Source of the DNA: CAVOJV01 sp963696325
GTDB taxonomy: Bacteria; Pseudomonadota; Gammaproteobacteria; Competibacterales; Competibacteraceae
Assembly (NCBI GenBank): GCA_963696325.1
Contig: CAVOJV010000003.1
Location: 1 to 64,000, forward strand
Length of the DNA stretch: 64,000 bases
Direction: 5' to 3'
Notes under the pieces: model-generated
The model's database searches: none
The model's input: only the letters and a program-made list of their open reading frames with translations
Told to the model about the DNA's origin: nothing
Program-made: the position numbers and the translations under genes
Part shown: in pieces, positions 9,319 to 18,201 of the stretch
Numbering within the stretch: position 1 is the stretch's first letter
Layout: each line of letters starts with the position of its first letter

Positions 9319-9606
9319 GATTAGTATTCCCTGGGTTGTACGAAATCGGGTTAATTGCTAGACAAAACTGCTGGGGCCGGAACCCTGTGTTTACAGCGCG
9401 GCTATTCACCGCGCGGGAGGGCCTGGCTTGATTCTGCTTTAACAACCCGTCTTCCCTGGCATGGCTGCAATACGTTTGCAAGAGTATCATAAGGGTAGCT
9501 AGATTTATCCTATGCTGAGATTGCAAACTCGCAAAATAACCCTTTGGTAGCGGATGTTCACAATCAATAAAATGTGCTTGTATCCTGATTTTTGTGCAGA
9601 CTCAGT

Positions 9607-9967
9607 ATGAACCGGAAGAGGCGGCGAGATGACCAATGGGCGCGGCTTGAACACCGCTTGCCGGGCCAGACCGGCGATCCCGGCTATACGGCCAAGGACA
9701 ACCGGCTATTTGTCGATGCGGTGCTGTGGCTCCTGCGAACAGGGAATCCGTGGCGAGAGCCCCGCCGCATTGGGCAACGGGCACAGGACCTTTGTGCGCG
9801 TCGCATGCTGGCGTGATTCAGGCGGCTCTATTCGGGATCGCCATTTGATCGAGCGTTTCTTCGCTCGCCTCAAACATTTCAGACGCATCGCCACCCGCTC
9901 CGACAAACTGGCTAAGCCGTTCTTGGCGTTCATCCATCTCGCCGGGGCTTTCATCTGGCGGGCTTGA
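9607..9967 (+). pseudogene. IS5-family transposase remnant with internal deletion
   Basis: The first part reads DDQWARLEHRLPG...TAKDNRLFVDAVLWLLRTGNPWRE, the N-terminus of an IS5/IS1031-type transposase. The frame changes after about 60 residues and the protein jumps to the C-terminal segment RHLIERFFARLKHFRRIATRSDKLAKPFLAFIHLAGAF. The central DDE region is missing, so this is an inactive solo remnant. It marks the left edge of the glycosyltransferase region. No terminal repeats were identified. Confidence 0.8.
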
Positions 9968-10002
9968 TGGTGAACAGCCCCTGGCTTCTTTCCAGAGAAA
10001 CC

Positions 10003-10560
10003 TCAATAGTCCGGCGCCCGCAACGCTTTCACCGCCGAGGCGAACCAGCGCAACGGTGCCGTCACCTTCCAGGACGTGGAGCCCCGCAGATCGGCTAGCG
10101 TCGCGCGCAGCGTCGCGCATTCGTTTTCGAGTATGGCGATCTGGCTTCGGCAGTTTTCGAGTTCGGCGTGCGAGTCGATCACCAAGGTTTCCAGCCGCTT
10201 GCGTTCCGCCCCAAGATTAGCCATTTCATCGATGCGCCAGGCCAGTTCGCCGTCCAGCCGCTCCATTTCCGCTTGCCGCCAAGCCCGTTCATTCTTCAGG
10301 TCCCGCAAGGTTTCGAGATATTCGCCAACCTGCTGCCGAATCAGACGCTGCTGCGGATATTCCATGGCAAGAACCTGTTGCACGATTTCTAGCAAGTCGG
10401 CCCGACTCAACGTGTCCAGGTAGGTTTCCAGTTGTAGATAGGGCGGATAATAATACCCCCGCTCCAGCATCAGCCCGTTTTCGTCCAACTGGGGACCCGA
10501 TTTGATCTCAGTTGGGTGGAACGTCTCAGCGTATTGTCGCAGATAGTCTTCAGACGTCAT
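10003..10560 (-). CDS. Coiled-coil protein linked to glycosyltransferases
   Basis: A 185-residue protein starting MTSEDYLRQYAETFHP, with AGGAGG eight bases upstream of the ATG. Residues about 85-155 form a strongly charged coiled coil (WRQAEMERLDGELAWRIDEM). The C-terminus reads GSTSWKVTAPLRWFA, a short segment commonly found in linkers of multi-domain polysaccharide glycosyltransferases. The gene starts inside the last codons of the upstream glycosyltransferase (11-base overlap), so they are coupled. It may be a detached coiled-coil spacer from a once larger enzyme. No catalytic motif is visible. Confidence 0.65.
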   Translation of the reverse strand: MTSEDYLRQYAETFHPTEIKSGPQLDENGLMLERGYYYPPYLQLETYLDTLSRADLLEIVQQVLAMEYPQQRLIRQQVGEYLETLRDLKNERAWRQAEMERLDGELAWRIDEMANLGAERKRLETLVIDSHAELENCRSQIAILENECATLRATLADLRGSTSWKVTAPLRWFASAVKALRAPDY

Positions 10561-11575
10561 GACTGGAATCCTCCTGAACCGCACCCTGATCGTGCCCACG
10601 CCAAAAACTCATCAACAGATTGTTCCAACCCTCTGGAGGTGTATCCCAGTTCAGCAGTCGAGCTTGCGGATACTCCGCCAGCCGCTCGCTGAAAGCCCCC
10701 AATCGGGGCGCGATGATTGGTAACGCGGTCCGCATGGCGACGCTGAGTGTATAGGAATAGGTTTCCGGCCACTGGGCTGGGAAAAAGACCAAATCCGGTC
10801 GTTCGCGGGCGATGAGCGATGGGAGTTCATCATCATCGTAAGGCCCGGAGAAGGATAATGAGAAGTCCGGTTTCGGCAGGGTTTCCCGATCCGTACGGCC
10901 GATCACGCGAAAAAACAGGGGCAAGCCTCTCGCCCTTGCGTCCGCCGCGCACGCTTCCAGAAGATACAAGCCCTTGGCTGGGGTCAGTCGGCCCAGCACC
11001 GCGATCTTGAGTTCACCGCTCAAATCGGACAACGACGGCATAGGTGGCGTAACCGTCGCGGATTCTGGATGGGGTAGATATACGTAGCGGGCATCCAGCA
11101 CATAGCTCTGCATCCGCTTCAGCATATCGTGCGACGGCACGATAACCCGCGCGGCGCCGGTCAGCAACCGCCGAAACCGCGTCCGCCAGGACAGAATATC
11201 CAGCCCCCAGGGCGCGGGACGCTCCGCCAGACAGGCCGTACAACCCGCCGTGTCCGGCTCGCCGCAATAGCGGCCATCGACCCGCGCTAGATTGTATTGC
11301 GGGCAGATCGGGTTAACGTTATGTAACTCGACTAACCGGCTGAGGTATTTAGTTATATCTTCGTCGGGACTGCAATCGTTAATAATGACAATTTCAAGGG
11401 GTGTATTTTGCGCATTGGCTAACACACTGTCCAGGCAGCGTCGTGTCTCTGCAAGGCCGCGATAGACTGGAACAATCACATCCACCGTGGGAGAAAGACG
11501 AGCTGGAAAATCAGCCTCTGCGCCACACTGCCTTGATGGATCTTCCAATGTCTTTGGAACAGATAATGGTGTCAT
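10550..11575 (-). CDS. Glycosyltransferase chimera: GT2 start fused to a GT4 C-terminal half
   Basis: The N-terminal 60-70 residues are a GT2 beginning (VDVIVPVYRGLAETRRCLDSVLANA...EIVIINDCSPD). Without a stop the protein then enters CPQYNLARVDGRYCGEPDTAGCTACL and continues through a GT4-type nucleotide-sugar domain (IAVLGRLTPAKGLYLLEAC, LPSLIARERPDLVFFPAQWPETYSYTL). The GT2 catalytic core (DxD region) and the N-terminal half of the GT4 are both missing. This is best explained by an in-frame deletion in a longer multidomain enzyme. The start is uncertain: ATG at 11575 is used, and a start at 11647 is also open. A 19-bp tandem duplication lies just upstream. Activity is doubtful. Confidence 0.6.
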   Translation of the reverse strand: MTPLSVPKTLEDPSRQCGAEADFPARLSPTVDVIVPVYRGLAETRRCLDSVLANAQNTPLEIVIINDCSPDEDITKYLSRLVELHNVNPICPQYNLARVDGRYCGEPDTAGCTACLAERPAPWGLDILSWRTRFRRLLTGAARVIVPSHDMLKRMQSYVLDARYVYLPHPESATVTPPMPSLSDLSGELKIAVLGRLTPAKGLYLLEACAADARARGLPLFFRVIGRTDRETLPKPDFSLSFSGPYDDDELPSLIARERPDLVFFPAQWPETYSYTLSVAMRTALPIIAPRLGAFSERLAEYPQARLLNWDTPPEGWNNLLMSFWRGHDQGAVQEDSSHDV

Positions 11576-11613
11576 ACCGAGCCCCAGGCAATAAACCGAG
11601 CCCCAGGCAATAA
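11576..11613. repeat. 19-bp direct tandem duplication
   Basis: Two exact copies of ACCGAGCCCCAGGCAATAA lie head to tail at 11576-11594 and 11595-11613, at the 5' edge of the chimeric glycosyltransferase. It looks like a local slippage or rearrangement scar and makes the gene start hard to place. Confidence 0.85.
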
Positions 11614-11828
11614 TAAGGGCAGATCTACCGATAAAACGGTATCGCAAGCCTGAGCTATTGTCACCGTGTATTTGGCTTTAAAATACAAGAGTTACAATGT
11701 TGTATGCTGATTGCGCTATGGCTAAGCCGCTGTTCCAGAGTAGGATAAATGATGTTACGGTAAGGTATGAAAGTAAAGATCTGGAAAAGCATAAAAGTTA
11801 GTACAGGACATAAGCTCGACTTTAGCCA

Positions 11829-12300
11829 TTAGGCTGTGTAGCAGAGTGCCTCGATGAGGCACTGCAATAGAGCCGTCGGGACTTTTCCGACATCGGTGGT
11901 CGCGACCGGCAGGAGAAAGCTTGGCTGCTGCCACAACCGCGAGCGCACCAAGGCCCGGGCATCGCGAGAGGTTGGCTGGCGTTTGGCATACCAGGCACTG
12001 GGGTGAACCGGCAAGCCCTGCCGGGTCTTAAGTCGATTGGTTTATCAGCGTCACGATCGAGAATACCCCACCAGGGACGGGTGTAGTGAGCGTGATGGCC
12101 TGGTCAGACCACTGCCGCCGGCTCTCCACGGCGAGAGCGGCGTGCCTTCTTCGAACGTCACCTCGACCTGCCAGCGTTGGATGAGCCAGCTTAGATCGCC
12201 ACGGGTTCGGCCTGGCGGTTAGTCGATAACGACGCCTGCGGGAGAGTATTCTACTGTGATCGGAGCCGCAGTTCGGGTCAGCGCACGGTACGTCGTGCTG
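11829..12300 (-). pseudogene. DDE transposase C-terminal remnant
   Basis: The minus strand from about 12300 reads WRSKLAHPTLAGRGDVRRRHAAL (a garbled EVTFEEVR-like stretch), then VESRRQWSDQAITLTTPV and GVFSIVTLIN. In another frame, 12014 to 11829 reads AWYAKRQPTSRDARALVRSRLWQQ...TDVGKVPTALLQCLIEALCYTA. These match the end of a large DDE transposase of the IS701/IS4-like type. Frames are broken and the N-terminal two thirds are absent. It separates the GT fragment from the DprE-like operon. Confidence 0.6.
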
Positions 12301-12309
12301 CAAGATCAA

Positions 12310-12709
12310 AGGGTTGGGTGATGGCCTATGGTCTGGCCCACGCTACGAACCCTCGCTATCACAGGAAAATTTACAGGAGGATTTTAATTGCTGAATTTCA
12401 GTTCTAGCAGAATGTCGGTTATACGGTACACCTACGTTTAGCAGGAGAAAAGATCGCATCTGAGCTTTGAAGGTGATCGTAGATGGCCCGCCGTAACTAC
12501 TTGTTTTATAGCACTTCAAGTCACGCTGCTCTCAGTTTTCGGTCGCGCCGTGGTTTTGTGCGCAATACTAAGTTTATGATTTAAAATGTTGTGTTTTTTC
12601 ACATTCAAAGCCCTGGAGATCGGATGAGTGCTTACTCACTTCCCCGCCAATAACCGCACCTCACGAACTTGCCTCGTAGTATCTCCAACGTGGAATCGCC
12701 TCCAACACC
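12310..12709. other. 400-bp gene-free stretch upstream of the DprE-like operon
   Basis: No gene is recognised. Composition is less GC-rich than the operon that follows. This stretch must contain the operon promoter if transcription starts locally, but no unmistakable -35/-10 pair stands out by eye. Confidence 0.5.
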
Positions 12710-13693
12710 ATGCTGAGTAAACAACGTGCCCTGACCCTCAGCATCGGCTTAACCGCGTTGTGTTATCTGGCGTTCGTGCTACTCGCCGACCGTCATGCCG
12801 TGCTGGCGGCCCTGGAGCGCGTCAGTCCGACGACGCTGGTGGCGATTTTCCTGTTGTCGCTGCTCAACTATCTGCTCCGGTTCTGGCGCTGGCAGCGCTA
12901 TGTCGCCGCCTTCGGCCATGCGCTGCCGCAGTGGCGGCACTTTCTCTACTATCTGGCCGGCTTCACCCTGACCGTGACCCCCGGCAAGGCCGGCGAAGCG
13001 GTGCGCTCGGTTTATCTGTATCCGCACGGTGTGCCCTACAACCAAAGCCTGGCCGCGCTGTTCGTGGAACGCCTGCTGGATGTTTTGGCGATGAGTCTGC
13101 TGGCGCTGCTGATCCTGCTGCTCCGGCCGGACTATGCCTGGCTGGTGGTGGTGGCCTGGGGCCTGACGCTGGGACTGGGCTGGTTGGTGACTCGCCCCTG
13201 GCTGCCGGCCAAACTGCGAAGCTGGGGACACGGTCATCGCTTCGGCCAGCAGATCGACCGGCTGAGCCGGATGCTCGCGGCGGCGGCGGTGTTGCTGCGC
13301 CCCAGCCTGTTTCTGTTCGGACTGGCGATGGGGATGCTGGCGTGGGGGCTGGAAGGCGCGTCTTTGTCTCTGATCGCCCGCGAGGTGGGCGTACCGATCA
13401 CCTTCGCCGCCGGGATCGGCGTCTACGCCATCGCGGTATTGGCCGGCGCGCTGTCGTTTATGCCCGGCGGGCTGGGCGGTACCGAGGCGGTGATGGGGGT
13501 GTTGCTGGTCGCCTTCGGCGCGGACGGCGCGGCGGCGGTCGCCATCACCCTATTGTGCCGGATCGCCACGCTCTGGTTCGCCGTCGCGTTGGGCGGGCTG
13601 GTGGTGGCGGCGTTGAGTCTGGACGGCCAGCACCCGACCAAAGCCGACACCAAGACCGAGACCTCGGGAACATCGGCGGAATGCAAACCATGA
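12710..13693 (+). CDS. YbhN/UPF0104-type membrane protein (lysylphosphatidylglycerol synthase TM region-like)
   Basis: A 327-residue integral membrane protein with about eight hydrophobic helices. It carries the family marks LLRFWRWQRYV, TPGKAGEAVRS and SFMPGGLGGTEA of the flippase-like domain shared with the membrane half of MprF. Such proteins are often placed in polysaccharide loci as putative lipid-linked sugar translocators. The stop overlaps the next start (ATGA at 13690-13693), making it the first gene of a coupled four-gene set. I infer that it flips a polyprenyl-phospho-sugar across the inner membrane. Direct evidence for transport in this family is limited. Confidence 0.85.
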   Translation: MLSKQRALTLSIGLTALCYLAFVLLADRHAVLAALERVSPTTLVAIFLLSLLNYLLRFWRWQRYVAAFGHALPQWRHFLYYLAGFTLTVTPGKAGEAVRSVYLYPHGVPYNQSLAALFVERLLDVLAMSLLALLILLLRPDYAWLVVVAWGLTLGLGWLVTRPWLPAKLRSWGHGHRFGQQIDRLSRMLAAAAVLLRPSLFLFGLAMGMLAWGLEGASLSLIAREVGVPITFAAGIGVYAIAVLAGALSFMPGGLGGTEAVMGVLLVAFGADGAAAVAITLLCRIATLWFAVALGGLVVAALSLDGQHPTKADTKTETSGTSAECKP

Positions 13694-15114
13694 ACGCTCC
13701 CGTTCCGCTGTGCGTCGACCTCGACGGTACCCTGCTGAACTCCGACCTGCTTTTGGAAACGATCTTCGCCCAACTGAAGCGCCAACCGCTGGCCGCGATC
13801 CACTGGCCACGATGGCTGGCGGCCGGGAAGACCCGGTTCAAGACCGAACTCGCCGCCCTCGTGGATCTGGACATCGAGACGCTGCCTTACCACCCGGATT
13901 TCCTCGCTTTCCTCCACGAGGAGAAGCGGCGGGGACGGACGCTGGTGCTGGTCACCGCCGCGCATCGCGCGCTAGCCGAGCGGGTGGCGGCGCATTTGGG
14001 GCTGTTCGATCGGGTGCTGGCGACCGATGGCGACCGCAATCTGGCCGGCGCGCGCAAGGCCGAGACCCTGGTGGAACTCTACGGCGAACGCGGCTTCGAT
14101 TACGCCGGCAACGCCGCCGTGGACGTGGCGGTGTGGAAACATGCCCGCCGCGCCATCGTGGTCAACGCCAGCACCCAGGTCGCGGCGCAAGCTCGCGCCA
14201 GCACCGAGGTCGAGCGGGTGTTTGCCGACGATGGATCGCGGCTGGGGCGGTGGGTCAAGGCCGCGCGTCTGCATCAATGGCTCAAGAACGTCCTAATCTT
14301 CATACCGTTGGCCGCCGCTCACGCCTGGAACGATCCCGAGAAACTGGCGCTCTGCCTCCTGGCGTTTCTCAGCTTCGGGCTGTGCGCCTCCAGCGTCTAC
14401 CTGCTCAACGATCTGCTGGATCTGGCCGCCGACCGCCGCCATCCCCGCAAATGCCACCGTCCGTTCGCCGCCGGCACCTTGCCGATCTTGCAAGGCGCCG
14501 CCGCGGTTCCGATCCTGCTGTTGGCGGCGCTCGTTCTCAGCCTGTGGGTCAATCCGCCGTGGTTCACCGCCTGCCTGGCAACTTACTACCTGCTGACCCT
14601 AGCCTACTCGCTGCGGCTCAAGCGGGCGCTGATGCTCGACGCCATCGTGCTGGCCGGACTGTACACCTTGCGCGTCATCGCCGGGGCGACAGCGGCACAG
14701 GTGACGCTCTCGTTCTGGCTGCTGGCGTTCTCGATGTTCCTGTTCCTCAGCCTAGCGCTGGTCAAGCGCTACGCCGAACTGCACACCCTGTTGCAACGTG
14801 GCGAACTGAACGCGCGAGGCCGGGGCTATCACGTCGATGATCTGGCCATCCTGCAAAGCCTGGGTGGCAGCGCCGGCTATCTGGCGGTACTGGTATTGGC
14901 GTTGTACATCAACAGCCCCGAAGTGCAAAAACTGTATCGGCAGCCGCTGCTGATTGGGTTCCTCTGCCCGTTGCTGTTGTATTGGATCAGTCGGGTCTGG
15001 CTGTTCGCCCATCGCGGCAACTTGCCCGATGATCCCGTGATCTTCGCCCTGACCGATAGGGTCAGCCGTGGGTTGGTATTGATCGGGGCGGTCATTCTCT
15101 GGGGCGCGCTATGA
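13690..15114 (+). CDS. HAD phosphatase fused to UbiA-type prenyltransferase (decaprenyl-phosphate phosphoribosyltransferase-like)
   Basis: A 474-residue fusion. Residues 1-190 are a HAD hydrolase (CVDLDGTLLNSD with the nucleophile Asp and DxDGT, VTAAHRALA, YAGNAAVDVAVW). Residues about 195-474 are a UbiA polytopic prenyltransferase (VKAARLHQWLKNVLIF, YLLNDLLDLAADRRHP holding the first Asp-rich site, YSLRLKRALMLDAIVLAG). In mycobacteria UbiA (Rv3806c) transfers phosphoribose from PRPP to decaprenyl phosphate and a separate phosphatase removes the 5-phosphate. A fusion could carry out both steps. Start ATG 13690 is chosen because it overlaps the upstream stop. A longer frame extending upstream is antisense-free noise over the YbhN gene. 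It overlaps the oxidase gene by 4 bases. Confidence 0.88.
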   Translation: MNAPVPLCVDLDGTLLNSDLLLETIFAQLKRQPLAAIHWPRWLAAGKTRFKTELAALVDLDIETLPYHPDFLAFLHEEKRRGRTLVLVTAAHRALAERVAAHLGLFDRVLATDGDRNLAGARKAETLVELYGERGFDYAGNAAVDVAVWKHARRAIVVNASTQVAAQARASTEVERVFADDGSRLGRWVKAARLHQWLKNVLIFIPLAAAHAWNDPEKLALCLLAFLSFGLCASSVYLLNDLLDLAADRRHPRKCHRPFAAGTLPILQGAAAVPILLLAALVLSLWVNPPWFTACLATYYLLTLAYSLRLKRALMLDAIVLAGLYTLRVIAGATAAQVTLSFWLLAFSMFLFLSLALVKRYAELHTLLQRGELNARGRGYHVDDLAILQSLGGSAGYLAVLVLALYINSPEVQKLYRQPLLIGFLCPLLLYWISRVWLFAHRGNLPDDPVIFALTDRVSRGLVLIGAVILWGAL

Positions 15115-16418
15115 CAAGCAGAGCCCCATACGGTTCCTGGGGGCGTTATCCGCCGGCGCGGCAGCACGGTCTGGCTCTGGAGCAGGTCACCGATCCGCTC
15201 CCGCCCCTCCTGGAGCCGGCCTTACCCTTCGGCAACGGTCGCAGTTACGGCGATGTCTGCCTGAACGAGGGCGGCGCGCTATTGCTGACGCGGGGGCTGG
15301 ATCGCTTCTTCGCCTTCGACCCGGCGACAGGCATCTTGCGGGCGGAAGCCGGAGTATTGCTGTCGGAGATTTTGGCGCTCATCGTGCCGCAAGGCTGGTT
15401 TTTACCGGTGACACCCGGCACCCAGTTCGTCACCCTGGGCGGGGCCATCGCCAACGACGTGCATGGCAAAAATCACCACTTTGCCGGCAGTTTTGCTGAA
15501 CACGTCCGCGCTTTCGAGCTGCTGCGTTCGGATGGCGCGCGGCTGATCTGTGGCCCGGAGCAAAATGTCGAATGGTTCCGGGCCACGGTCGGCGGGCTGG
15601 GCCTGACCGGATTGATCACCTGGGTCGAAATTCGGTTGCAACGCATCGCCAATCCCTGGATCGTGGCCGAGAATCGACGCTTCGCCAGCCTGAATGAATT
15701 CTTCGCGCTCAACGACGACTACGAGGCGCGCTATCCTTACATCGTGTCCTGGATCGATTGCGCCGCCACTGGGCGGGCACTGGGGCGGGGGATCTACATG
15801 GCGGGAATGCACGCGCCGCCGGGCGTCAGGGCTGCAGCGCCGCCGCAACGCCGGTCGCTGACCGTGCCGTTCACGCCGCCGGTTTCGCTGGTGAACACGC
15901 TGAGCGTGCGCGGCTTCAACCGGCTTTATTACCACCTGCCGCGTCCGGTGCGCGGCTTGACGCCCTATCAGCCCTTCTTTTACCCGCTGGACAACCTGCT
16001 GGAATGGAACCGGCTGTACGGCAAGCGCGGCTTTTTCCAATACCAGTGCGTCATCCCGCCGGAACCGGCCCGCGACGCCCTGCGGGAAATCCTGACCCGC
16101 ATCGCCGCCAGCGGCCAGGGCTCGATGTTGGCGGTGCTCAAGCGCTTCGGGGCGCGGACTTCGGGTGGCCTGCTCTCCTTTCCCCGTCCCGGCGTGACCC
16201 TGGCGCTGGATTTCCCCAACTTGGGGCAAAAGACGCTCGCCCTGCTGGACCGTCTGGATGAAGTGACCCGGCAGGCCGGCGGCGCGGTCTATCCCGCCAA
16301 GGACGCCCGGATGAGCGGCGACAGCTTCCGCGACTACTTCCCGCAGTGGTCCACCTTCGCGAACTTCATCGACCCGCGCTTTTCCTCCAGTTTCTGGCGG
16401 CGGGTCATGGCCGACTGA
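15111..16418 (+). CDS. DprE1-like FAD-dependent oxidase (polyprenylphosphoryl-ribose 2'-oxidase)
   Basis: 435 residues. The N-terminal FAD-binding fold shows FGNGRSYGDVCLNEGG, TPGTQFVTLGGAIANDVHGKN (flavin-binding, with the histidine typical of the family) and FRATVGGLGLTGLITWVEI. The C-terminal substrate domain ends with VYPAKDARMSGDSF, placing a lysine where DprE1 has its active-site lysine. DprE1 oxidises decaprenylphosphoryl-ribose to the 2'-keto form, and DprE2 then reduces it to the arabinose epimer. The following SDR gene supports this pairing. Other members of the family are sugar-lactone oxidases, but the UbiA and SDR neighbours favour the DprE role. Confidence 0.85.
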   Translation: MTSRAPYGSWGRYPPARQHGLALEQVTDPLPPLLEPALPFGNGRSYGDVCLNEGGALLLTRGLDRFFAFDPATGILRAEAGVLLSEILALIVPQGWFLPVTPGTQFVTLGGAIANDVHGKNHHFAGSFAEHVRAFELLRSDGARLICGPEQNVEWFRATVGGLGLTGLITWVEIRLQRIANPWIVAENRRFASLNEFFALNDDYEARYPYIVSWIDCAATGRALGRGIYMAGMHAPPGVRAAAPPQRRSLTVPFTPPVSLVNTLSVRGFNRLYYHLPRPVRGLTPYQPFFYPLDNLLEWNRLYGKRGFFQYQCVIPPEPARDALREILTRIAASGQGSMLAVLKRFGARTSGGLLSFPRPGVTLALDFPNLGQKTLALLDRLDEVTRQAGGAVYPAKDARMSGDSFRDYFPQWSTFANFIDPRFSSSFWRRVMAD

Positions 16419-16428
16419 GAACACCGCT

Positions 16429-17169
16429 ATGCGCAACATTCTGATCATCGGCGCCACGTCCGCCATCGCCGAAGCGACCGCCCGCCGTTTCGCCGCCAGC
16501 GGTGCCCGGTTCTACCTGGTCGGACGCAATGCTGAAAAACTCGCCGCCATCGCCCGCGACCTCGAAATCCGCAGCGGTCAGCCGGTGCAGTGTGAAAGCC
16601 TCGATCTCGACCGCCTGGAGCAGCATCCGGCTCTACTGGACCGGGCAGCGCAAGCCTTGGGCGGCATCGACATCGCCCTGATCGCGCACGGTACGTTGCC
16701 CGATCAGATAGCCTGTCAGCAGTCGGTGGCGGTGACGCTGGCCGCCATCCACACCAACGCGCTCAGCGTCATCAGCTTTGCTACTCTGTTGGCTAACACC
16801 TTCGAAGCGCGCGGACAAGGGACGTTGGTCGTCATCGGTTCCGTCGCGGGTGACCGGGGGCGGCAGAGCAACTACGTCTACGGCGCCGCCAAGGGCATGG
16901 TTGGGCTGTTCCTGCAAGGGTTGCGCAACCGGCTGGACGGCAAGGGTATCCAGATCATCACCGTCAAGCCGGGCTTCGTAGACACGCCGATGACCGTCTC
17001 CTTCGAGAAGAAGGGGCCGCTCTGGGCGCAACCCGACCAGATCGCCCGAGGCATCGTCGCCGCCGTGGAACACCGCCGCCACGTGGTTTACCTGCCCTGG
17101 TTCTGGCGGTGGATCATGGTGGTGATCCGGCATATCCCGGAAGGGGTGTTCAAACGCATGAAACTGTAG
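16429..17169 (+). CDS. DprE2-like short-chain reductase (2-keto polyprenylphosphoryl-sugar reductase)
   Basis: A 246-residue SDR with an N-terminal nucleotide site (LIIGATSAIAEATARRF), the NAG-type AHGTLP, the catalytic Ser in SVAGDRGRQSNY and YxxxK in YVYGAAKG. The C-terminus has a hydrophobic segment (VVYLPWFWRWIMVVI), as in DprE2, suggesting membrane attachment near the lipid-linked substrate. It starts 11 bases after the DprE1-like gene. Together they would epimerise C2 of a polyprenyl-phospho-ribose to give an arabinofuranose donor. The product in this organism is inferred. Confidence 0.85.
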   Translation: MRNILIIGATSAIAEATARRFAASGARFYLVGRNAEKLAAIARDLEIRSGQPVQCESLDLDRLEQHPALLDRAAQALGGIDIALIAHGTLPDQIACQQSVAVTLAAIHTNALSVISFATLLANTFEARGQGTLVVIGSVAGDRGRQSNYVYGAAKGMVGLFLQGLRNRLDGKGIQIITVKPGFVDTPMTVSFEKKGPLWAQPDQIARGIVAAVEHRRHVVYLPWFWRWIMVVIRHIPEGVFKRMKL

Positions 17170-17317
17170 AACTCTACCACCCATCGGTCTGTTATTAAAC
17201 AAGAGATCACAGCGTTCAAGATCATTCGATGCAATTATGAATCAAGTAGTTAGTGCTATTATTTATTTGAGTCGCGGCCTCGGACGATGGATTGGTAATA
17301 CACTGAGAGGACAAACG

Positions 17318-18027
17318 ATGCTATTCGATAACCAGGGGTACTGCCCGATCTGCGAGGCGCCAGCCGATTTATCGCTGAACAAACCTGGTTGCGTGATTAT
17401 TACCTGTGCATGGCGTGCCGGAGTATTCCCCGCCAGCGTGCGCTTATCCATCTGCTGAACCTGCTGCGGCCCGGCTGGAAAAAGGTCGAGATCCACGAGA
17501 GTTCGCCCAGTCCGTGGTTTTTCCGCGACCATTGTCCGACCTACTCGTTTTCATATTTATTCGATGATCTAGCACCAGGCGTCAGCCGGAATGGCTCGCG
17601 CTGCGAGAATCTCGAACGATTGACATTTCCGGATGGAACCTTCGGTTTGTTTATCACCCAGGATGTACTCGAACATGTGTTTGCGCCGGACCGGGCTTTG
17701 GCGGAGATTTCGCGAGTGCTGCGGCCGGGCGGAATGCACATCTTCACTGCGCCCAGGCACAAGGACTTGTTGCAGAGCCGCCAGCGGGCCCGAGTGAAGA
17801 GCGGTCAGGTCATCCAAGTACTGGAACCCGTCTATCATGGCAATCCCATTTCGACCAAAGGATCTCTGGTGACTTGGGATTACGGCGTGGACTTCATCGA
17901 ATTGGCCGAGCGCTGGAGCGGTTACCAGACCAGTATTTACGTGTTGCATGATCGTCATTTAGGAATAGACGGCGAATTCATGGATGTGTTTGTGACGGTC
18001 AAGGATGAGGTGAACCATGTTGTTTGA
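17318..18027 (+). pseudogene. SAM-dependent methyltransferase, one frameshift near the N-terminus
   Basis: The first frame reads MLFDNQGYCPICEAPA, with a GAGAGG binding site eight bases upstream of the ATG. The frame shifts at about 17360 and continues WLRDYYLCMACRSIPRQRALIHLL. It then runs through a class I methyltransferase with LFITQDVLEHVFAPDRALAEISRVLRPGG (motifs post I and II) and VEIHESSPSP. The CPIC...CMAC pairs look like a small zinc-binding lead, common in sugar or glycan methyltransferases of polysaccharide loci. Likely role: O-methylation of a surface sugar (inference). One-base indel, so either a recent mutation or a sequence error. Confidence 0.7.
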
Positions 18028-18201
18028 AGACCAGATTTTTCCCCTGCCTTATAGTACCGCTAATCAAACTAAGGTCATGCATCAGCCCTCGACTAATTTG
18101 AGGTCCAGTTGTTCTTCACTGGCGCGACTTTCGTGCCTGATGCAAATAGGTTCTTGAGCCTTTGAACATTGCTAAGTTCAACTGATTATTGGTTATCATC
18201 A

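Noticed and set aside
12760..13689. A 310-codon upstream extension of the HAD-UbiA protein
   Set aside because: It overlaps the well-supported YbhN-like gene in another frame and consists of alanine/arginine/glycine-rich shadow sequence. The ATGA overlap fixes the start at 13690.
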